Assembly: GCF_009857835.1 (NCBI RefSeq)
Contig: NZ_WWCL01000003.1
Coordinates: 620,001 to 684,000 of the forward strand
Length of the DNA stretch: 64,000 bases
From: Duganella fentianensis
Lineage (GTDB): Bacteria; Pseudomonadota; Gammaproteobacteria; Burkholderiales; Burkholderiaceae_D
Direction of reading: 5' to 3'
Shown: piece after piece, positions 19,961 through 30,202 of the stretch
Numbering within the stretch: the stretch's first letter is position 1
Layout of the letters: each line of letters starts with the position of its first letter
Translations under genes and position numbers: made by a program
Notes under the pieces: generated by a model
Databases searched by the model: none
What the model was told of the DNA's origin: nothing
The model's input: only the letters and a program-made list of their open reading frames with translations

Positions 19961-20500
19961 ATGGCACGTCTCCAAGAGTTCTATAAAGAAAAAGTCGTTG
20001 CTGACCTGACCGCTAAATTCGGTTACAAGTCGGTAATGGAAGTTCCACGTCTGACCAAGATCACCCTGAACATGGGTGTGGGTGAGGCTGTTGCGGACAA
20101 GAAGGTCCTCGAGCACGCTGTCGGCGACCTGACCAAGATCGCTGGTCAAAAACCAGTGACCACCAAATCGCGTAAAGCAATCGCGGGTTTCAAAATCCGT
20201 GAAGGCTACCCGATCGGTACCATGGTTACCCTGCGCGGCGCTCGTATGTACGAGTTCCTGGATCGCTTCATCACCGTGGCCCTGCCACGCGTGCGCGATT
20301 TCCGCGGTGTGAATGGCCGTGCGTTCGATGGTCGTGGTAACTACAACATCGGCGTGAAAGAGCAGATCATCTTCCCGGAAATCGAGTACGACAAGATCGA
20401 TGCGCTGCGTGGTCTGAACATTTCGATCACCACCACCGCCAAGACCGACGACGAAGCGAAAGCTCTGCTCGCCGCCTTTAAATTCCCGTTCAGGAACTAA
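19961..20500 (+). CDS. rplE: 50S ribosomal protein L5
   Basis: L5 binds 5S rRNA and contacts P-site tRNA. The 179-aa protein has [13 protein letters not shown] and [17 protein letters not shown], all standard. In E. coli the rplE start region is the S8 autoregulatory target; I could not confirm an equivalent RNA structure by eye. Confidence 0.98.
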   Translation: MARLQEFYKEKVVADLTAKFGYKSVMEVPRLTKITLNMGVGEAVADKKVLEHAVGDLTKIAGQKPVTTKSRKAIAGFKIREGYPIGTMVTLRGARMYEFLDRFITVALPRVRDFRGVNGRAFDGRGNYNIGVKEQIIFPEIEYDKIDALRGLNISITTTAKTDDEAKALLAAFKFPFRN

Positions 20501-20507
20501 GTAGATC

Positions 20508-20813
20508 ATGGCAAAACTCGCACTGATTAACCGTGAGCAGAAGCGTATTGACCTGGCAAACAAGTTTGCTGCCAAGCGCGCTGCACTGAAGGCCATCATT
20601 GATGACCAGTCGAAGTCGGAAGAAGAACGTTACGAAGCGCGCCTGAAACTGCAAGCGCTGCCACGTAACTCGGCACCGACCCGCCAGCGTAACCGCTGCG
20701 CCGTCACCGGTCGTCCACGCGGCACCTTCCGTAAATTCGGTCTGGGCCGTATCAAGCTCCGTGAATTCGCCATGCGTGGTGAAATTCCGGGTATGACTAA
20801 AGCAAGCTGGTAA
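20508..20813 (+). CDS. rpsN: 30S ribosomal protein S14 (zinc-independent long form)
   Basis: A 30S head protein of 101 aa. Only one cysteine is present in the [14 protein letters not shown] segment, so this is the long form lacking the zinc ribbon of short S14. It sits between rplE and rpsH as usual. Confidence 0.97.
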   Translation: MAKLALINREQKRIDLANKFAAKRAALKAIIDDQSKSEEERYEARLKLQALPRNSAPTRQRNRCAVTGRPRGTFRKFGLGRIKLREFAMRGEIPGMTKASW

Positions 20814-20827
20814 TAGGAGAATAAGCA

Positions 20828-21223
20828 ATGAGTATGAGCGATCCTATCGCCGATATGCTGACCCGCATTCGCAACGCCCAAGGCGTGCAAAAAGCGACCG
20901 TGGCTATGCCATCGTCGAAAGTTAAAGTTGCGATTGCCAACGTCCTGAAGGACGAGGGTTACATTGAAGATTTCGCAGTTGCCGAAGCTGGTGGCAAAGC
21001 GGAACTGAAAATCGGTTTGAAGTATTATGTTGGCCGTCCCGTCATTGAGCGCCTGGAGCGCGTGTCCCGTCCGGGCCTGCGTATCTACAAAGGCAAAGAC
21101 GAGATCCCTACTGTGATGAATGGCTTGGGTGTGGCGATCGTGTCGACTCCGCAAGGCGTCATGACTGACCGCAAAGCACGCGCTACCGGTGTCGGCGGCG
21201 AAGTTATTTGCTACGTCGCATAA
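20828..21223 (+). CDS. rpsH: 30S ribosomal protein S8
   Basis: S8 binds the central domain of 16S rRNA and represses the spc operon in E. coli. The 131-aa protein has [15 protein letters not shown] and the C-terminal [19 protein letters not shown]. The first ATG (20828), after TAGGAG, is used; a second ATG two codons on is also possible. Confidence 0.98.
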   Translation: MSMSDPIADMLTRIRNAQGVQKATVAMPSSKVKVAIANVLKDEGYIEDFAVAEAGGKAELKIGLKYYVGRPVIERLERVSRPGLRIYKGKDEIPTVMNGLGVAIVSTPQGVMTDRKARATGVGGEVICYVA

Positions 21224-21233
21224 GGAGTTACAC

Positions 21234-21767
21234 ATGTCTCGAGTAGCTAAAATGCCTATCGCTGTGCCAGCTGGCGCTGAAGTCGCCATCTCCGCACAAG
21301 CGATCACCGTAAAAGGCCCGCTGGGCGTGCTGACCCAGTCCCTGAACGGTCTGGTAGCAGTAGAAAACAATGCAGGTACCCTGAGCTTTACGCCAGCCAA
21401 TGACTCCCGCGAAGCCAATGCCATGTCCGGCACGCTGCGCGCTCTGGTCAACAACATGGTCAACGGCGTAACCAAGGGTTTCGAGAAGAAGCTGAACCTG
21501 ATCGGCGTGGGCTACAAAGCTCAAGCACAAGGCGACAAGCTGAACCTGTCGCTGGGCTTCTCCCACCCTATCGTGCACGTCATGCCTGCTGGCGTGAGCT
21601 GCGCGACGGCCACTCCGACCGAGATCGTCATCAAAGGCATCGACCGTCAAAAAGTGGGCCAAGTGGCTGCTGAAGTTCGTGCTTACCGCGCTCCTGAGCC
21701 ATACAAAGGCAAGGGCGTCCGTTATTCGGACGAAGTGGTTAAGATCAAAGAAACCAAGAAGAAGTAA
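21234..21767 (+). CDS. rplF: 50S ribosomal protein L6
   Basis: L6 lies at the base of the L7/L12 stalk near the factor-binding site. The 177-aa protein has two related domains and ends [21 protein letters not shown]. The start at 21234 follows AAGGAG; an upstream in-frame ATG inside rpsH (21189) is discarded. Confidence 0.98.
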   Translation: MSRVAKMPIAVPAGAEVAISAQAITVKGPLGVLTQSLNGLVAVENNAGTLSFTPANDSREANAMSGTLRALVNNMVNGVTKGFEKKLNLIGVGYKAQAQGDKLNLSLGFSHPIVHVMPAGVSCATATPTEIVIKGIDRQKVGQVAAEVRAYRAPEPYKGKGVRYSDEVVKIKETKKK

Positions 21768-21781
21768 ACTAGGGGCTGACG

Positions 21782-22144
21782 ATGGACAAGAAAGAATCAC
21801 GTCTGCGCCGCGGACGCCAAACCCGAATCAAGATCGCGCAATTGAAAGTGAACCGCCTGTCGGTACACCGCACCAATCAGCACATTTACGCGAACCTGAC
21901 CTCGCCAGATGCCAAAGTTCTGGTATCGGCCTCCACGGCAGAAGTCGAAGTGCGCAACGAACTGGCTGGCAAGTCGGGCAAAGGCGGCAATGCTGCTGCT
22001 GCCGCTCTGGTTGGCAAGCGCGTCGCAGAGAAAGCACTGAAAGCAGGGATTACCGAAGTAGCGTTCGATCGCTCCGGTTTCCGTTACCACGGCCGTGTGA
22101 AGGCGCTGGCAGAAGCCGCGCGCGAAGCCGGTCTGAAGTTCTAA
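21782..22144 (+). CDS. rplR: 50S ribosomal protein L18
   Basis: A 5S rRNA-binding protein of 120 aa with [12 protein letters not shown] and a C-terminal [23 protein letters not shown]. Standard length and position between rplF and rpsE. Confidence 0.97.
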   Translation: MDKKESRLRRGRQTRIKIAQLKVNRLSVHRTNQHIYANLTSPDAKVLVSASTAEVEVRNELAGKSGKGGNAAAAALVGKRVAEKALKAGITEVAFDRSGFRYHGRVKALAEAAREAGLKF

Positions 22145-22153
22145 GGAACGATC

Positions 22154-22672
22154 ATGGCAAAAATGCAAGCAAAAATGGCAAGCGACAAGCCGGATGATGG
22201 CATGCGCGAAAAAATGATCGCGATCAACCGCGTGACCAAAGTGGTCAAGGGTGGTCGTATCATGGGTTTCGCCGCGCTGACCGTAGTTGGTGACGGCGAT
22301 GGCCGCATCGGCATGGGCAAAGGCAAGTCGAAGGAAGTTCCAGTCGGTGTGCAGAAGGCAATGGAAGAAGCCCGTCGCAACCTGATCAAGGTTTCCCTCA
22401 AAAACGGTACCCTGCAACACACCGTGACCGGTCGTCACGGCGCATCGAAAGTGATGATGTCGCCTGCGAAACCTGGTACCGGCGTGATCGCTGGCGGCGC
22501 TATGCGCGCAATCTTCGAAGTAATGGGCGTGACCGACGTGGTGGCAAAATCCACCGGTTCGAGCAACCCTTACAACCTGGTGCGTGCAACGCTGGACGGT
22601 CTGGCAAAAATGAGTACTCCTGCTGAGATTGCTGCTAAACGCGGCAAGTCGGTAGAAGACATCCTGGGCTAA
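22154..22672 (+). CDS. rpsE: 30S ribosomal protein S5
   Basis: S5 forms part of the mRNA entry channel and affects fidelity; spectinomycin resistance maps to its N-terminal loop. The 172-aa protein has the double-stranded RNA-binding-like fold ([20 protein letters not shown], then [16 protein letters not shown]). The spectinomycin loop (VVKGGR) is wild type. Confidence 0.98.
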   Translation: MAKMQAKMASDKPDDGMREKMIAINRVTKVVKGGRIMGFAALTVVGDGDGRIGMGKGKSKEVPVGVQKAMEEARRNLIKVSLKNGTLQHTVTGRHGASKVMMSPAKPGTGVIAGGAMRAIFEVMGVTDVVAKSTGSSNPYNLVRATLDGLAKMSTPAEIAAKRGKSVEDILG

Positions 22673-22682
22673 GGTGAACGCG

Positions 22683-22865
22683 ATGACACAAAAAACCATC
22701 AAAGTACAATTGGTCAAGGGCTTGATCGGCACGCGTGAAGATCACCGTGCTACCGTTCGCGGTCTGGGTCTGCGTCGTGTAAACTCGGTTTCCGAGCTGC
22801 AAGACACCCCATCCGTGCGCGGCATGATCAACAAAGTCTCGTACCTCGTTAAAGTTGTTGCGTAA
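22683..22865 (+). CDS. rpmD: 50S ribosomal protein L30
   Basis: A 60-aa 50S protein ([18 protein letters not shown], then [13 protein letters not shown]). The ATG at 22683 follows AAGGTGAACGCG; a GTG three codons earlier could also serve. Confidence 0.95.
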   Translation: MTQKTIKVQLVKGLIGTREDHRATVRGLGLRRVNSVSELQDTPSVRGMINKVSYLVKVVA

Positions 22866-22892
22866 GCCCCCGGGCTTACACACGGAGAAATC

Positions 22893-23324
22893 ATGGAACT
22901 GAATACCATTCAACCAGCCGAAGGCGCGAAGCACGCTAAGCGTCGCGTAGGCCGCGGTATCGGCTCCGGCCTGGGTAAAACCGCAGGTCGTGGTCACAAG
23001 GGTCAAAAATCGCGTTCGGGCGGCTTCCACAAAGTCGGCTTCGAAGGCGGTCAGATGCCTCTGCAGCGCCGTCTGCCTAAGCGCGGTTTCAAGTCGCTCA
23101 ACGCTACCTTCAAAGCTGAAGTGCGTCTGTCCGACCTGAACAACCTGGCTGTTGGCGATGTCGACATCCTGGTACTGAAACAAGCTGGCGTACTGAGCGT
23201 GCTGGCACGCGATGTGCGCGTCATTCTGTCCGGCGAGATCACCAAAGCGGTGAACCTCAAAGGCCTGAAAGTGACCGCTGGCGCGAAAGCCGCCATCGAA
23301 GCAGCCGGCGGCTCGGTAGCCTGA
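22893..23324 (+). CDS. rplO: 50S ribosomal protein L15
   Basis: A late-assembly 50S protein of 143 aa with the glycine-rich [22 protein letters not shown]-terminus and the C-terminal VKVTAG-like domain. GGAG is upstream. It precedes secY by 32 nt. Confidence 0.98.
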   Translation: MELNTIQPAEGAKHAKRRVGRGIGSGLGKTAGRGHKGQKSRSGGFHKVGFEGGQMPLQRRLPKRGFKSLNATFKAEVRLSDLNNLAVGDVDILVLKQAGVLSVLARDVRVILSGEITKAVNLKGLKVTAGAKAAIEAAGGSVA

Positions 23325-23356
23325 GTTGACCGCTAACAGCTTGATCGGAGCGAAAA

Positions 23357-24691
23357 TTGGCGACTAACCCACAATTAGCTAAAAGTGCAGCAGCTGGTTT
23401 CCCTTGGGGCCGGCTCTGGTTCTTGCTTGGCGCATTGGTGGTGTATCGTATCGGTGCTCATATCCCCGTTCCGGGGATTGATCCGGTGCAATTGGCCGCG
23501 CTGTTCAAGTCGCAAGAGGGTGGCATCCTGGGCATGTTGAACATGTTCAGCGGTGGCGCTCTCGCGCGCTTCACAGTCTTTGCGTTGGGTATCACGCCTT
23601 ACATCTCGGCATCGATCATCATGCAACTGGTGTCGATCGTTTCGCCACAGATGGAAGCGCTCAAAAAAGAAGGCGAAGCAGGCCGTCGCAAGATCACCCA
23701 GTACACCCGGTATTTCACGGTGGTGCTGGCGACGTTCCAAGCGTTGGGCATTGCAGTCGCACTGGAGTCGCAGGCAGGTCTGGTGCTGGATCCAGGCTAT
23801 GCATTCCGCTTCGTTACGGTCGTGACGCTGTTGACCGGAACCATGTTCGTGATGTGGTTGGGCGAGCAGATTACTGAGCGCGGTCTCGGTAACGGCATCT
23901 CCATCATCATCTTTGCAGGTATCGCGGCTGGTCTGCCGGGTGCACTGGGAGGCCTGGCCTCGTCGGTGTCCAACGGTTCGATCGGTGCCTTCTCTGCAAT
24001 CGTCATCATGATCCTGGTTGTCGCGGTAACGTTCTTCGTAGTCTTTGTCGAACGTGGCCAACGCAAGATTCTGGTGAATTATGCGAAACGTCAAGTGGGC
24101 AACAAGATTTACGGTGGTCAAACCTCGCACCTGCCATTGAAGTTGAATATGGCCGGCGTGATTCCACCTATCTTCGCTTCGTCGATTATCTTGTTCCCGG
24201 CAACGATCGTGGGCTGGTTTACCGCTGGCGCCGATACGGCGAATCCCGCGGTCCGGTTCCTGAAAGATTTGGCTGCATCGATGGGGCCAGGCGAGCCCAT
24301 CCACGCACTGTTGTACGCCATTGCGATCGTGTTTTTCTGTTTCTTCTATACAGCGCTGGTATTTAACAGCAAGGAAACAGCGGATAACTTGAAGAAGAGC
24401 GGGGCCTTTGTGCCAGGGATCCGTCCCGGTGAGCAGACTGCCCGTTACATCGACAAGATCCTGACACGTTTGACACTGGCTGGCGCCATCTACATTACCC
24501 TGGTGTGTTTGTTGCCGGAATTCATGCAAGCCGAGTGGAAAGTACCGTTCTATTTTGGTGGTACTTCTCTGTTGATTATTGTAGTTGTGACCATGGATTT
24601 CATGGCCCAGGTACAAAACTATGTAATGTCGCAGCAATATGAATCGCTGCTGCGCAAAGCAAACTTCAAAGGCGGAATTCCGACGCGATAA
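23357..24691 (+). CDS. secY: Protein translocase channel subunit SecY
   Basis: The pore of the Sec translocon, with ten predicted membrane helices in 444 aa. The start is [10 protein letters not shown], the plug-region HIPVPGIDP follows the first helix, and [16 protein letters not shown] lies in the last part. The start codon is TTG at 23357 with GGAG 6 nt upstream; no ATG fits the N-terminus. It sits in the spc operon ahead of infA, so membrane insertion capacity is coupled to ribosome synthesis. Confidence 0.97.
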   Translation: MATNPQLAKSAAAGFPWGRLWFLLGALVVYRIGAHIPVPGIDPVQLAALFKSQEGGILGMLNMFSGGALARFTVFALGITPYISASIIMQLVSIVSPQMEALKKEGEAGRRKITQYTRYFTVVLATFQALGIAVALESQAGLVLDPGYAFRFVTVVTLLTGTMFVMWLGEQITERGLGNGISIIIFAGIAAGLPGALGGLASSVSNGSIGAFSAIVIMILVVAVTFFVVFVERGQRKILVNYAKRQVGNKIYGGQTSHLPLKLNMAGVIPPIFASSIILFPATIVGWFTAGADTANPAVRFLKDLAASMGPGEPIHALLYAIAIVFFCFFYTALVFNSKETADNLKKSGAFVPGIRPGEQTARYIDKILTRLTLAGAIYITLVCLLPEFMQAEWKVPFYFGGTSLLIIVVVTMDFMAQVQNYVMSQQYESLLRKANFKGGIPTR

Positions 24692-24709
24692 GCGCGGTAA
24701 ACATACCGA

Positions 24710-24928
24710 ATGGCAAAAGACGACGTCATACAGATGCAGGGCGAGATTCTTGAGAATCTGCCAAATGCAACATTTCGAGTAAAGCTGGAAAACGGACACG
24801 TGGTGCTCGGGCATATTTCGGGTAAAATGCGGATGAACTATATCCGCATTCTTCCTGGCGACAAGGTGACGGTAGAGCTGACACCTTACGATCTGAGCCG
24901 CGCACGTATCGTGTTCCGGACCAAGTAA
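24710..24928 (+). CDS. infA: Translation initiation factor IF-1
   Basis: A 72-aa OB-fold factor that occupies the 30S A site during initiation. The sequence [19 protein letters not shown] and the end [12 protein letters not shown] are standard. Placement after secY, rather than apart as in E. coli, is usual for betaproteobacteria. Confidence 0.97.
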   Translation: MAKDDVIQMQGEILENLPNATFRVKLENGHVVLGHISGKMRMNYIRILPGDKVTVELTPYDLSRARIVFRTK

Positions 24929-24961
24929 TTTTAGATAATCGAACCAACAAGAGAGTGCAAA

Positions 24962-25075
24962 ATGAAAGTTAACGCCTCAGTCAAGCGGATCTGCCGCAAC
25001 TGCAAGATCATCAAGCGCAAGGGCGTTGTTCGCGTAATCTGCGTCGAACCACGTCACAAGCAGCGTCAAGGTTAA
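24962..25075 (+). CDS. rpmJ: 50S ribosomal protein L36 (zinc-binding form)
   Basis: A very short gene of 37 codons: [20 protein letters not shown], then [17 protein letters not shown]. Cys11, Cys14, Cys27 and His32 form the complete zinc ribbon, so this is the zinc-dependent version; zinc-free paralogues may exist elsewhere in the genome. AAGAGAG upstream provides the RBS. It lies between infA and rpsM as expected. Confidence 0.96.
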   Translation: MKVNASVKRICRNCKIIKRKGVVRVICVEPRHKQRQG

Positions 25076-25102
25076 TAACCGTTATTTATCGAGGAATAAC
25101 GA

Positions 25103-25468
25103 ATGGCACGTATTGCAGGGGTTAATATCCCAAATCATCAGCACACCGTTATCGGCCTGACGGCCATCTACGGTGTAGGCCGTCCACGCGCAAAATTCAT
25201 CTGCGCCGCTACGGGTATTGCGACCGATAAAAAGGTCAAAGATCTGGACGACAGCGAACTGGAAAAACTGCGCGATGAAGTAGCTAAATTCATCGTCGAA
25301 GGCGATCTGCGTCGCGAACTGTCCATGAACATCAAGCGTTTGATGGATCTGGGTTGCTACCGCGGCCTGCGTCACCGTAAGGGCCTGCCGGTCCGCGGTC
25401 AACGCACCCGCACCAATGCACGTACCCGTAAGGGCCCGCGCAAAGCCGCTCAATCGCTCAAGAAATAA
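25103..25468 (+). CDS. rpsM: 30S ribosomal protein S13
   Basis: A 30S head protein that bridges to the 50S subunit and touches P-site tRNA. The 121-aa sequence starts [20 protein letters not shown] and ends in the basic [17 protein letters not shown] tail. GAGGAA precedes the ATG. Confidence 0.98.
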   Translation: MARIAGVNIPNHQHTVIGLTAIYGVGRPRAKFICAATGIATDKKVKDLDDSELEKLRDEVAKFIVEGDLRRELSMNIKRLMDLGCYRGLRHRKGLPVRGQRTRTNARTRKGPRKAAQSLKK

Positions 25469-25482
25469 TCTAGGGAAATCAC

Positions 25483-25887
25483 ATGGCTAAGCAACAAAGC
25501 AGCGCCGCAGCAGCGCGCGTACGCAAGAAGGTCAAGAAGAACGTTGCCGAAGGTATCGCTCACGTTCACGCTTCCTTCAACAACACCATCATCACCATCA
25601 CCGACCGTCAGGGCAATGCTCTGTCGTGGGCGACCTCCGGTGGTGCTGGCTTCAAGGGTTCGCGTAAATCGACCCCGTTCGCAGCGCAGGTTGCGGCTGA
25701 AGCAGCTGGTAAAGTCGCAATCGAATGCGGCGTGAAGAACCTGGAAGTACGTATCAAGGGCCCTGGTCCTGGTCGTGAATCCGCAGTGCGCGCACTGAAC
25801 AACCTGGGCATCAAGATCACCGAGATCCAGGACGTGACCCCAGTACCGCACAACGGCTGCCGTCCTCCAAAACGTCGTCGTATCTAA
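25483..25887 (+). CDS. rpsK: 30S ribosomal protein S11
   Basis: A platform protein near the Shine-Dalgarno helix. The 134-aa sequence has [18 protein letters not shown] and the C-terminal [18 protein letters not shown]. It is followed by a hairpin and a 209-nt gap before rpsD. Confidence 0.98.
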   Translation: MAKQQSSAAAARVRKKVKKNVAEGIAHVHASFNNTIITITDRQGNALSWATSGGAGFKGSRKSTPFAAQVAAEAAGKVAIECGVKNLEVRIKGPGPGRESAVRALNNLGIKITEIQDVTPVPHNGCRPPKRRRI

Positions 25888-25894
25888 TGGCCTG

Positions 25895-25908
25895 CCCGCC
25901 TCGGCGGG
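25895..25908 (+). terminator. Short GC hairpin after rpsK
   Basis: CCCGCC and GGCGGG pair over a 2-nt gap just after the rpsK stop. No T-run follows; an attenuator or processing signal is the most that can be claimed. Confidence 0.3.
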
Positions 25909-25925
25909 TATGCTGTTAAAAAAAG

Positions 25926-25955
25926 CTGGAGCAGTAGGCCGGAAACGGCTATACT
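25926..25955 (+). promoter_or_regulatory. Possible promoter upstream of rpsD
   Basis: A good -10, TATACT (25950-25955), with only a poor -35 (CTGGAG, 18-nt spacer). It lies in the unusually long rpsK-rpsD gap and would leave a leader of about 135 nt, where S4 could act as it does on the alpha operon of E. coli. Confidence 0.35.
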
Positions 25956-26096
25956 CTCCGGCTGTTCTCGTCTTGCGGGCGCAGAAATGTGCATCGCAGG
26001 ATTATTTAGCCACCGTCTGGCCCACCCTGAGGATCAGACTAGCGCCTAACCGTCGCAAGATGGCTGGGGCGTTATTATTTATAAAAAGGAAGCATC

Positions 26097-26720
26097 GTGG
26101 CACGTTATATCGGTCCTAAAGCTAAACTCTCCCGTCGTGAAGGTACTGACCTGTTCCTGAAGAGCGCACGTCGCTCGCTGGACAGCAAGTGCAAACTGGA
26201 CGTCAAACCAGGCCAGCACGGCGTTAAATCGGGTGCCCGTACCTCGGACTACGGCAACCAACTGCGCGAAAAGCAAAAAGTTAAACGTATGTACGGCGTG
26301 CTGGAACGTCAGTTCCGTCGCTACTTCGCTGAAGCTGACCGCCGCAAAGGCAACACCGGTGAAACCCTGCTGAAACTGCTGGAAACCCGTCTGGACAACG
26401 TTGCTTACCGCATGGGCTTCGGCTCGACCCGCGCTGAAGCACGTCAGCTGGTTTCGCACAAAGCCTTCACCGTGAACGGCCAGGTTGTGAACATCGCTTC
26501 GTACGTTGTGAAAATCGGCGACGTGATCGCTGTACGCGAAAAATCGAAAAAGCAAAACCGTATCATCGAAGCGCTGTCGCTGGCTGAACAAGTCGGTATG
26601 CCTTCGTGGGTGTCGGTCGATGCCAAGAAAATGGAAGGTACTTTCAAGTCCCTGCCAGAGCGTAACGAAATCGCTAACGACGTCAACGAATCGCTGATCG
26701 TCGAGCTGTACTCGCGTTAA
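26097..26720 (+). CDS. rpsD: 30S ribosomal protein S4
   Basis: S4 initiates 16S 5'-domain assembly and, in E. coli, represses the alpha operon. The 207-aa protein has [20 protein letters not shown] and the S4 RNA-binding domain ([20 protein letters not shown]). The N-terminal zinc cysteines are absent. The start codon is GTG at 26097 after AAAAGGAAG. Confidence 0.97.
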   Translation: MARYIGPKAKLSRREGTDLFLKSARRSLDSKCKLDVKPGQHGVKSGARTSDYGNQLREKQKVKRMYGVLERQFRRYFAEADRRKGNTGETLLKLLETRLDNVAYRMGFGSTRAEARQLVSHKAFTVNGQVVNIASYVVKIGDVIAVREKSKKQNRIIEALSLAEQVGMPSWVSVDAKKMEGTFKSLPERNEIANDVNESLIVELYSR

Positions 26721-26737
26721 TCTGTAGTTCGCTGCAA

Positions 26738-26770
26738 AAAAACCCGCCCACTCCGTCGAGTGGGCGTTTT
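26738..26770 (+). terminator. Hairpin with short T-tail between rpsD and rpoA
   Basis: CGCCCACT and AGTGGGCG pair over a 6-nt loop, preceded by seven A and followed by TTTT. It resembles a weak bidirectional terminator inside the alpha operon and may lower rpoA expression relative to the ribosomal genes. Confidence 0.5.
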
Positions 26771-26829
26771 CACTAATGCCATCAGCCTTATCGGCTTAAC
26801 GCGCCGAGGGTATTGAAAAGGACATTTAC

Positions 26830-27807
26830 ATGCAAAACAGTCTGTTGAAGCCACGTATTATCGACGTTGAGGCACTCGGTGCCGGTCACGCTAAAGTTGT
26901 GATGGAGCCGTTCGAACGTGGTTATGGCCACACCCTGGGCAATGCGCTGCGTCGCGTACTGCTGTCGTCGATGGTAGGCTACGCGCCAACCGAAGTGACG
27001 ATCGCTGGCGTAGTTCATGAATACTCGTCGCTGGACGGCGTACAGGAAGACGTGGTTGACCTGCTGCTGAACCTGAAGGGCGTGGTCTTCAAAGTCCACA
27101 ACCGTGACTCCGTCACCCTGACCCTGAAGAAAGAAGGCGAAGGCGCCGTGCTGGCATCGGATATCGATCTGCCACACGATGTAGAGCTGATCAATCCTGA
27201 GCACGTGATTGCCCACCTGACCGCTGGCGGCAAGCTGGACATGCAGATCAAAGTGGAAAAGGGCCGTGGCTATGTGCCAGGTAACGTCCGCCGTCTGTCC
27301 GAAGACACCAACAAAACCATCGGCCGTATCATTCTGGATGCCTCGTTCTCGCCTGTGCGTCGCGTTTCCTACGCCGTGGAATCGGCCCGTGTGGAACAGC
27401 GTACCGACCTGGACAAGCTGATCATCAACATTGAAACCAATGGTGTGATCTCGCCGGAAGAAGCGATCCGTCAATCGGCCCGCGTACTGGTAGACCAACT
27501 GAACGTGTTCGCTGCACTGGAAGGCACCGAAGCGGCTGCCGAAGCGCCATCGCGCGCACCGCTGGTCGATCCTATCCTGCTGCGTCCAGTGGACGATCTG
27601 GAACTGACCGTACGTTCGGCCAACTGCCTGAAAGCAGAAAACATCTACTACATCGGCGATCTGATCCAGCGTTCGGAAAACGAACTGCTGAAGACGCCAA
27701 ACCTGGGTCGCAAGTCGCTCAACGAAATCAAGGAAGTCCTTGCTTCGCGCGGCCTGACCCTGGGCATGAAGCTGGAAAACTGGCCACCTGCTGGTCTGGA
27801 GAAGTAA
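26830..27807 (+). CDS. rpoA: DNA-directed RNA polymerase subunit alpha
   Basis: The 325-aa alpha subunit assembles beta and beta' through its N-terminal domain (residues about 1-230, [18 protein letters not shown]). Its C-terminal domain (about 250-325, with [19 protein letters not shown]) binds UP elements and activators. Both domains and the linker are intact and of standard length. It lies between rpsD and rplQ. Confidence 0.98.
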   Translation: MQNSLLKPRIIDVEALGAGHAKVVMEPFERGYGHTLGNALRRVLLSSMVGYAPTEVTIAGVVHEYSSLDGVQEDVVDLLLNLKGVVFKVHNRDSVTLTLKKEGEGAVLASDIDLPHDVELINPEHVIAHLTAGGKLDMQIKVEKGRGYVPGNVRRLSEDTNKTIGRIILDASFSPVRRVSYAVESARVEQRTDLDKLIINIETNGVISPEEAIRQSARVLVDQLNVFAALEGTEAAAEAPSRAPLVDPILLRPVDDLELTVRSANCLKAENIYYIGDLIQRSENELLKTPNLGRKSLNEIKEVLASRGLTLGMKLENWPPAGLEK

Positions 27808-27817
27808 TTGCTGTACC

Positions 27818-27842
27818 CGTCCGGCACATGGTGTGCCGGACG
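27818..27842 (+). other. Perfect 11-bp hairpin between rpoA and rplQ
   Basis: CGTCCGGCACA and TGTGCCGGACG with a 3-nt loop, 10 nt after the rpoA stop. The absence of a T-run argues for mRNA processing or protection, not termination. Confidence 0.45.
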
Positions 27843-27922
27843 TCATCCCTAGAACCGGTCCGCGCCTTTTAGCGATATCAGGCGATCGAAGAACTCGGAT
27901 TTAAACACTGAAAGGAAGTACC

Positions 27923-28321
27923 ATGCGTCACCGTCACGGCCTCCGTAAGCTGAACCGTACCTCGTCCCACCGTCTGGCAATGCTGCGCAACATGACCGTT
28001 TCCCTGCTGCGTCATGAAGCCATCAAAACCACGCTGCCTAAAGCTAAAGAACTGCGCCGCGTAGTTGAGCCTATCCTGACCCTGGGCAAGACCGACACTC
28101 TGGCTAACAAGCGTCTGGCATTCTCGCGTCTGCGCGATCGTGAAATCGTTCTGAAGCTGTTCGCAGAACTGGGCCCACGTTACGCTAACCGCAACGGCGG
28201 TTACCTGCGCATCCTGAAAATGGGTTTCCGTGTTGGCGACAACGCTCCAATGGCTTACGTTGAGCTGCTGGACCGTCCAGAAGCAACCGACATCGAAGCC
28301 GCTCCAACCGCTGAAGAGTAA
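27923..28321 (+). CDS. rplQ: 50S ribosomal protein L17
   Basis: A tunnel-exit-side 50S protein of 132 aa: [20 protein letters not shown], then [16 protein letters not shown]. Its end is slightly acidic (EAAPTAEE). It is the last gene of the alpha operon and is followed 20 nt later by a strong terminator. Confidence 0.98.
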   Translation: MRHRHGLRKLNRTSSHRLAMLRNMTVSLLRHEAIKTTLPKAKELRRVVEPILTLGKTDTLANKRLAFSRLRDREIVLKLFAELGPRYANRNGGYLRILKMGFRVGDNAPMAYVELLDRPEATDIEAAPTAEE

Positions 28322-28341
28322 TCTTCGCGTTAGGGCGCATT

Positions 28342-28370
28342 AAAAAAGCCGGGCTAGCCCGGCTTTTTTT
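28342..28370. terminator. Bidirectional terminator between rplQ and the M28 peptidase gene
   Basis: Six A, a GC stem (GCCGGG with CCCGGC over CTAG) and seven T. The symmetry allows it to serve both the alpha operon and the convergent peptidase gene. Confidence 0.9.
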
Positions 28371-28398
28371 CGTCCGGCGCGGGCCGGAGCGGATGGCT

Positions 28399-30072
28399 TT
28401 AACGCAGGCGGCGTGCACCGGCGGCCTTGAACTCGGAGCCGTCGTGCCATTGCGGCGTGGTGCCGTTGGCGATCTCCAGCCCCACCTGGAACAGCAGGCC
28501 GATATCCTGCACGCCACCGCTGAAGTCCCAGTCCGTGCGTACGATGTCGCTGGTCTGGTGGTAGTCGTGCGCCACATAATGGTTCACCACTTCGGCCGCG
28601 TAGTTGTCGGGACGGTCGAGGTAGCCGCTGCGGGCTTTGGTGTACAGCACGGGTACGCCGGCGCGGGCAAATTCCAGTTGGTCGGCGCGGTAGAAGCTGC
28701 CCAGTTCGGGGCGGCTATCGTTTTCCATCTTGCGGCCCTGTGCTGCTGCATACTTGGCCAGCAGTTCGTCTATGCTGGAATGGCCGGACGTGACGTTTTC
28801 GATCTGCGCCGTCTTGCCCCAAGCATTAATGCCGTCAATATTGATGTTGGCTACGGTCTGGCGTAGCGGCACCAGTGGATGGGTTGCATAGTATTTGGCG
28901 CCTAGCAGGCCCCGTTCTTCTGCCGTGGTGGCGAGGAACAGGATGGAGCGTTTGGGCGCCTGTGCGGCAGGCAGGGCCTTGTAAGCCTTGGCCAGAGCCA
29001 GCAGGGCGGCCGTGCCGGAAGCGTTGTCGAGCGCGCCATGGTAGATCTGCTCGGTTCGGCTGCCCGGCAGGCGGGTATCGATGCCGAGGTGGTCCCAGTG
29101 GGCGCTGTAGATCACGTATTCATGCTTGAGCTTGGGATCGCTGCCCTCGATCAATGCCACCACATTGTTCGACTTCAGGCTGCGCGTCTGGTTGTCGATC
29201 TGGAAGTCGGCCCGGGCTTTCAGCACTACGGGCTGGAAGTCTTTCTTCAGCGCCTGCTGCTTGAGCTGGTCGAAGTCATAGCCGGCGGCGGACAGCAGTT
29301 CCCTGGCACGGTCCAGCTGTATCCAGCCGGGCACGGTCGGTGCGTCCGGATCGGCGCCCTTGCGCTGCAGGCTGAAATGCTCGCCCACACCACCGCTGCG
29401 CACCACATCCCACGGATAGGCGGCCGGTTTGGTTTCATGGATGATGATGGCAGCGGCCGCGCCCAGCTTGGCGGCGATTTCGTATTTGTAAGTCCAGCGC
29501 CCGTAATACGTCATGGCCTTGCCCTTGAACATGGCGGGATCGAGCTGTTCGGGGTTGTTCGGGTCGGGGATGGCAGGATCGTTAATCAGCATCAGCAGGG
29601 TCTTGCCCTTGACGTCCAGCCCCTTGTAATCATCCCAGTCGTATTCGGGCGCCTGCACGCCGTAGCCGACGAAGACGATGTCCGAACCCCTGATCTGGGC
29701 ATGGTCTCCCGGCGTAGTGGAGTGGGCTACGTAATCGTCGGGGAACTTCAGGCTGACCTGTTTGCCATTTACCTTGTAGCTGAACTGCGGCACGGGCTTC
29801 TGGCCGCGCATGGGCACGCCCTGCACCCAGCTGCCGTCCGGATTGCCGGAACGCAGACCCAGCTGGCGGAACTGCTGTTTCAGGTAGTCCACCGTGCGCG
29901 CCTCGCCTATGGAGCCGGGCGCCCGCCCTTCGAATTCGTCCGAGGCCAGTACCTTGATGTGCTGCAGCAGTTCGTCGGCCTTGATGCTGGCCAGTGCCGC
30001 ATCGGGGCTCTGGGCCTGTGCACCGGCGCAGACCAGCAGGGTAGAGCACAGCAGGGGGCGTAGGGTCGCCAT
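28399..30072 (-). CDS. Exported M28-family zinc metallopeptidase with PA domain
   Basis: A 557-aa secreted peptidase. Residues 1-20 are a signal peptide ending AGAQAQ. A PA-type insert lies at about 130-270. The M28 catalytic domain shows HWDHLG (zinc ligand), DNASGTAALL (bridging Asp), EERGLLGAKYY (catalytic Glu), FYRADQ and HDYHQTSDI (last ligand). Such enzymes are aminopeptidases or carboxypeptidases; the specificity is not deducible. It is convergent to rplQ and divergent from dsbD, and appears to be a single-gene unit. Confidence 0.92.
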   Translation of the reverse strand: MATLRPLLCSTLLVCAGAQAQSPDAALASIKADELLQHIKVLASDEFEGRAPGSIGEARTVDYLKQQFRQLGLRSGNPDGSWVQGVPMRGQKPVPQFSYKVNGKQVSLKFPDDYVAHSTTPGDHAQIRGSDIVFVGYGVQAPEYDWDDYKGLDVKGKTLLMLINDPAIPDPNNPEQLDPAMFKGKAMTYYGRWTYKYEIAAKLGAAAAIIIHETKPAAYPWDVVRSGGVGEHFSLQRKGADPDAPTVPGWIQLDRARELLSAAGYDFDQLKQQALKKDFQPVVLKARADFQIDNQTRSLKSNNVVALIEGSDPKLKHEYVIYSAHWDHLGIDTRLPGSRTEQIYHGALDNASGTAALLALAKAYKALPAAQAPKRSILFLATTAEERGLLGAKYYATHPLVPLRQTVANINIDGINAWGKTAQIENVTSGHSSIDELLAKYAAAQGRKMENDSRPELGSFYRADQLEFARAGVPVLYTKARSGYLDRPDNYAAEVVNHYVAHDYHQTSDIVRTDWDFSGGVQDIGLLFQVGLEIANGTTPQWHDGSEFKAAGARRLR

Positions 30073-30202
30073 GGTTCACTCCGTCGGAAAAAATTCCAGT
30101 GTCGCACAGAACTTCTCCGCGACGTAGCTTTAAGGGGCCTATCAGCCGGTCTGAGCGCAGTCGGTGTACTATGCGGGAGAGCCGTTTTATCGAAAGAAGT
30201 CC

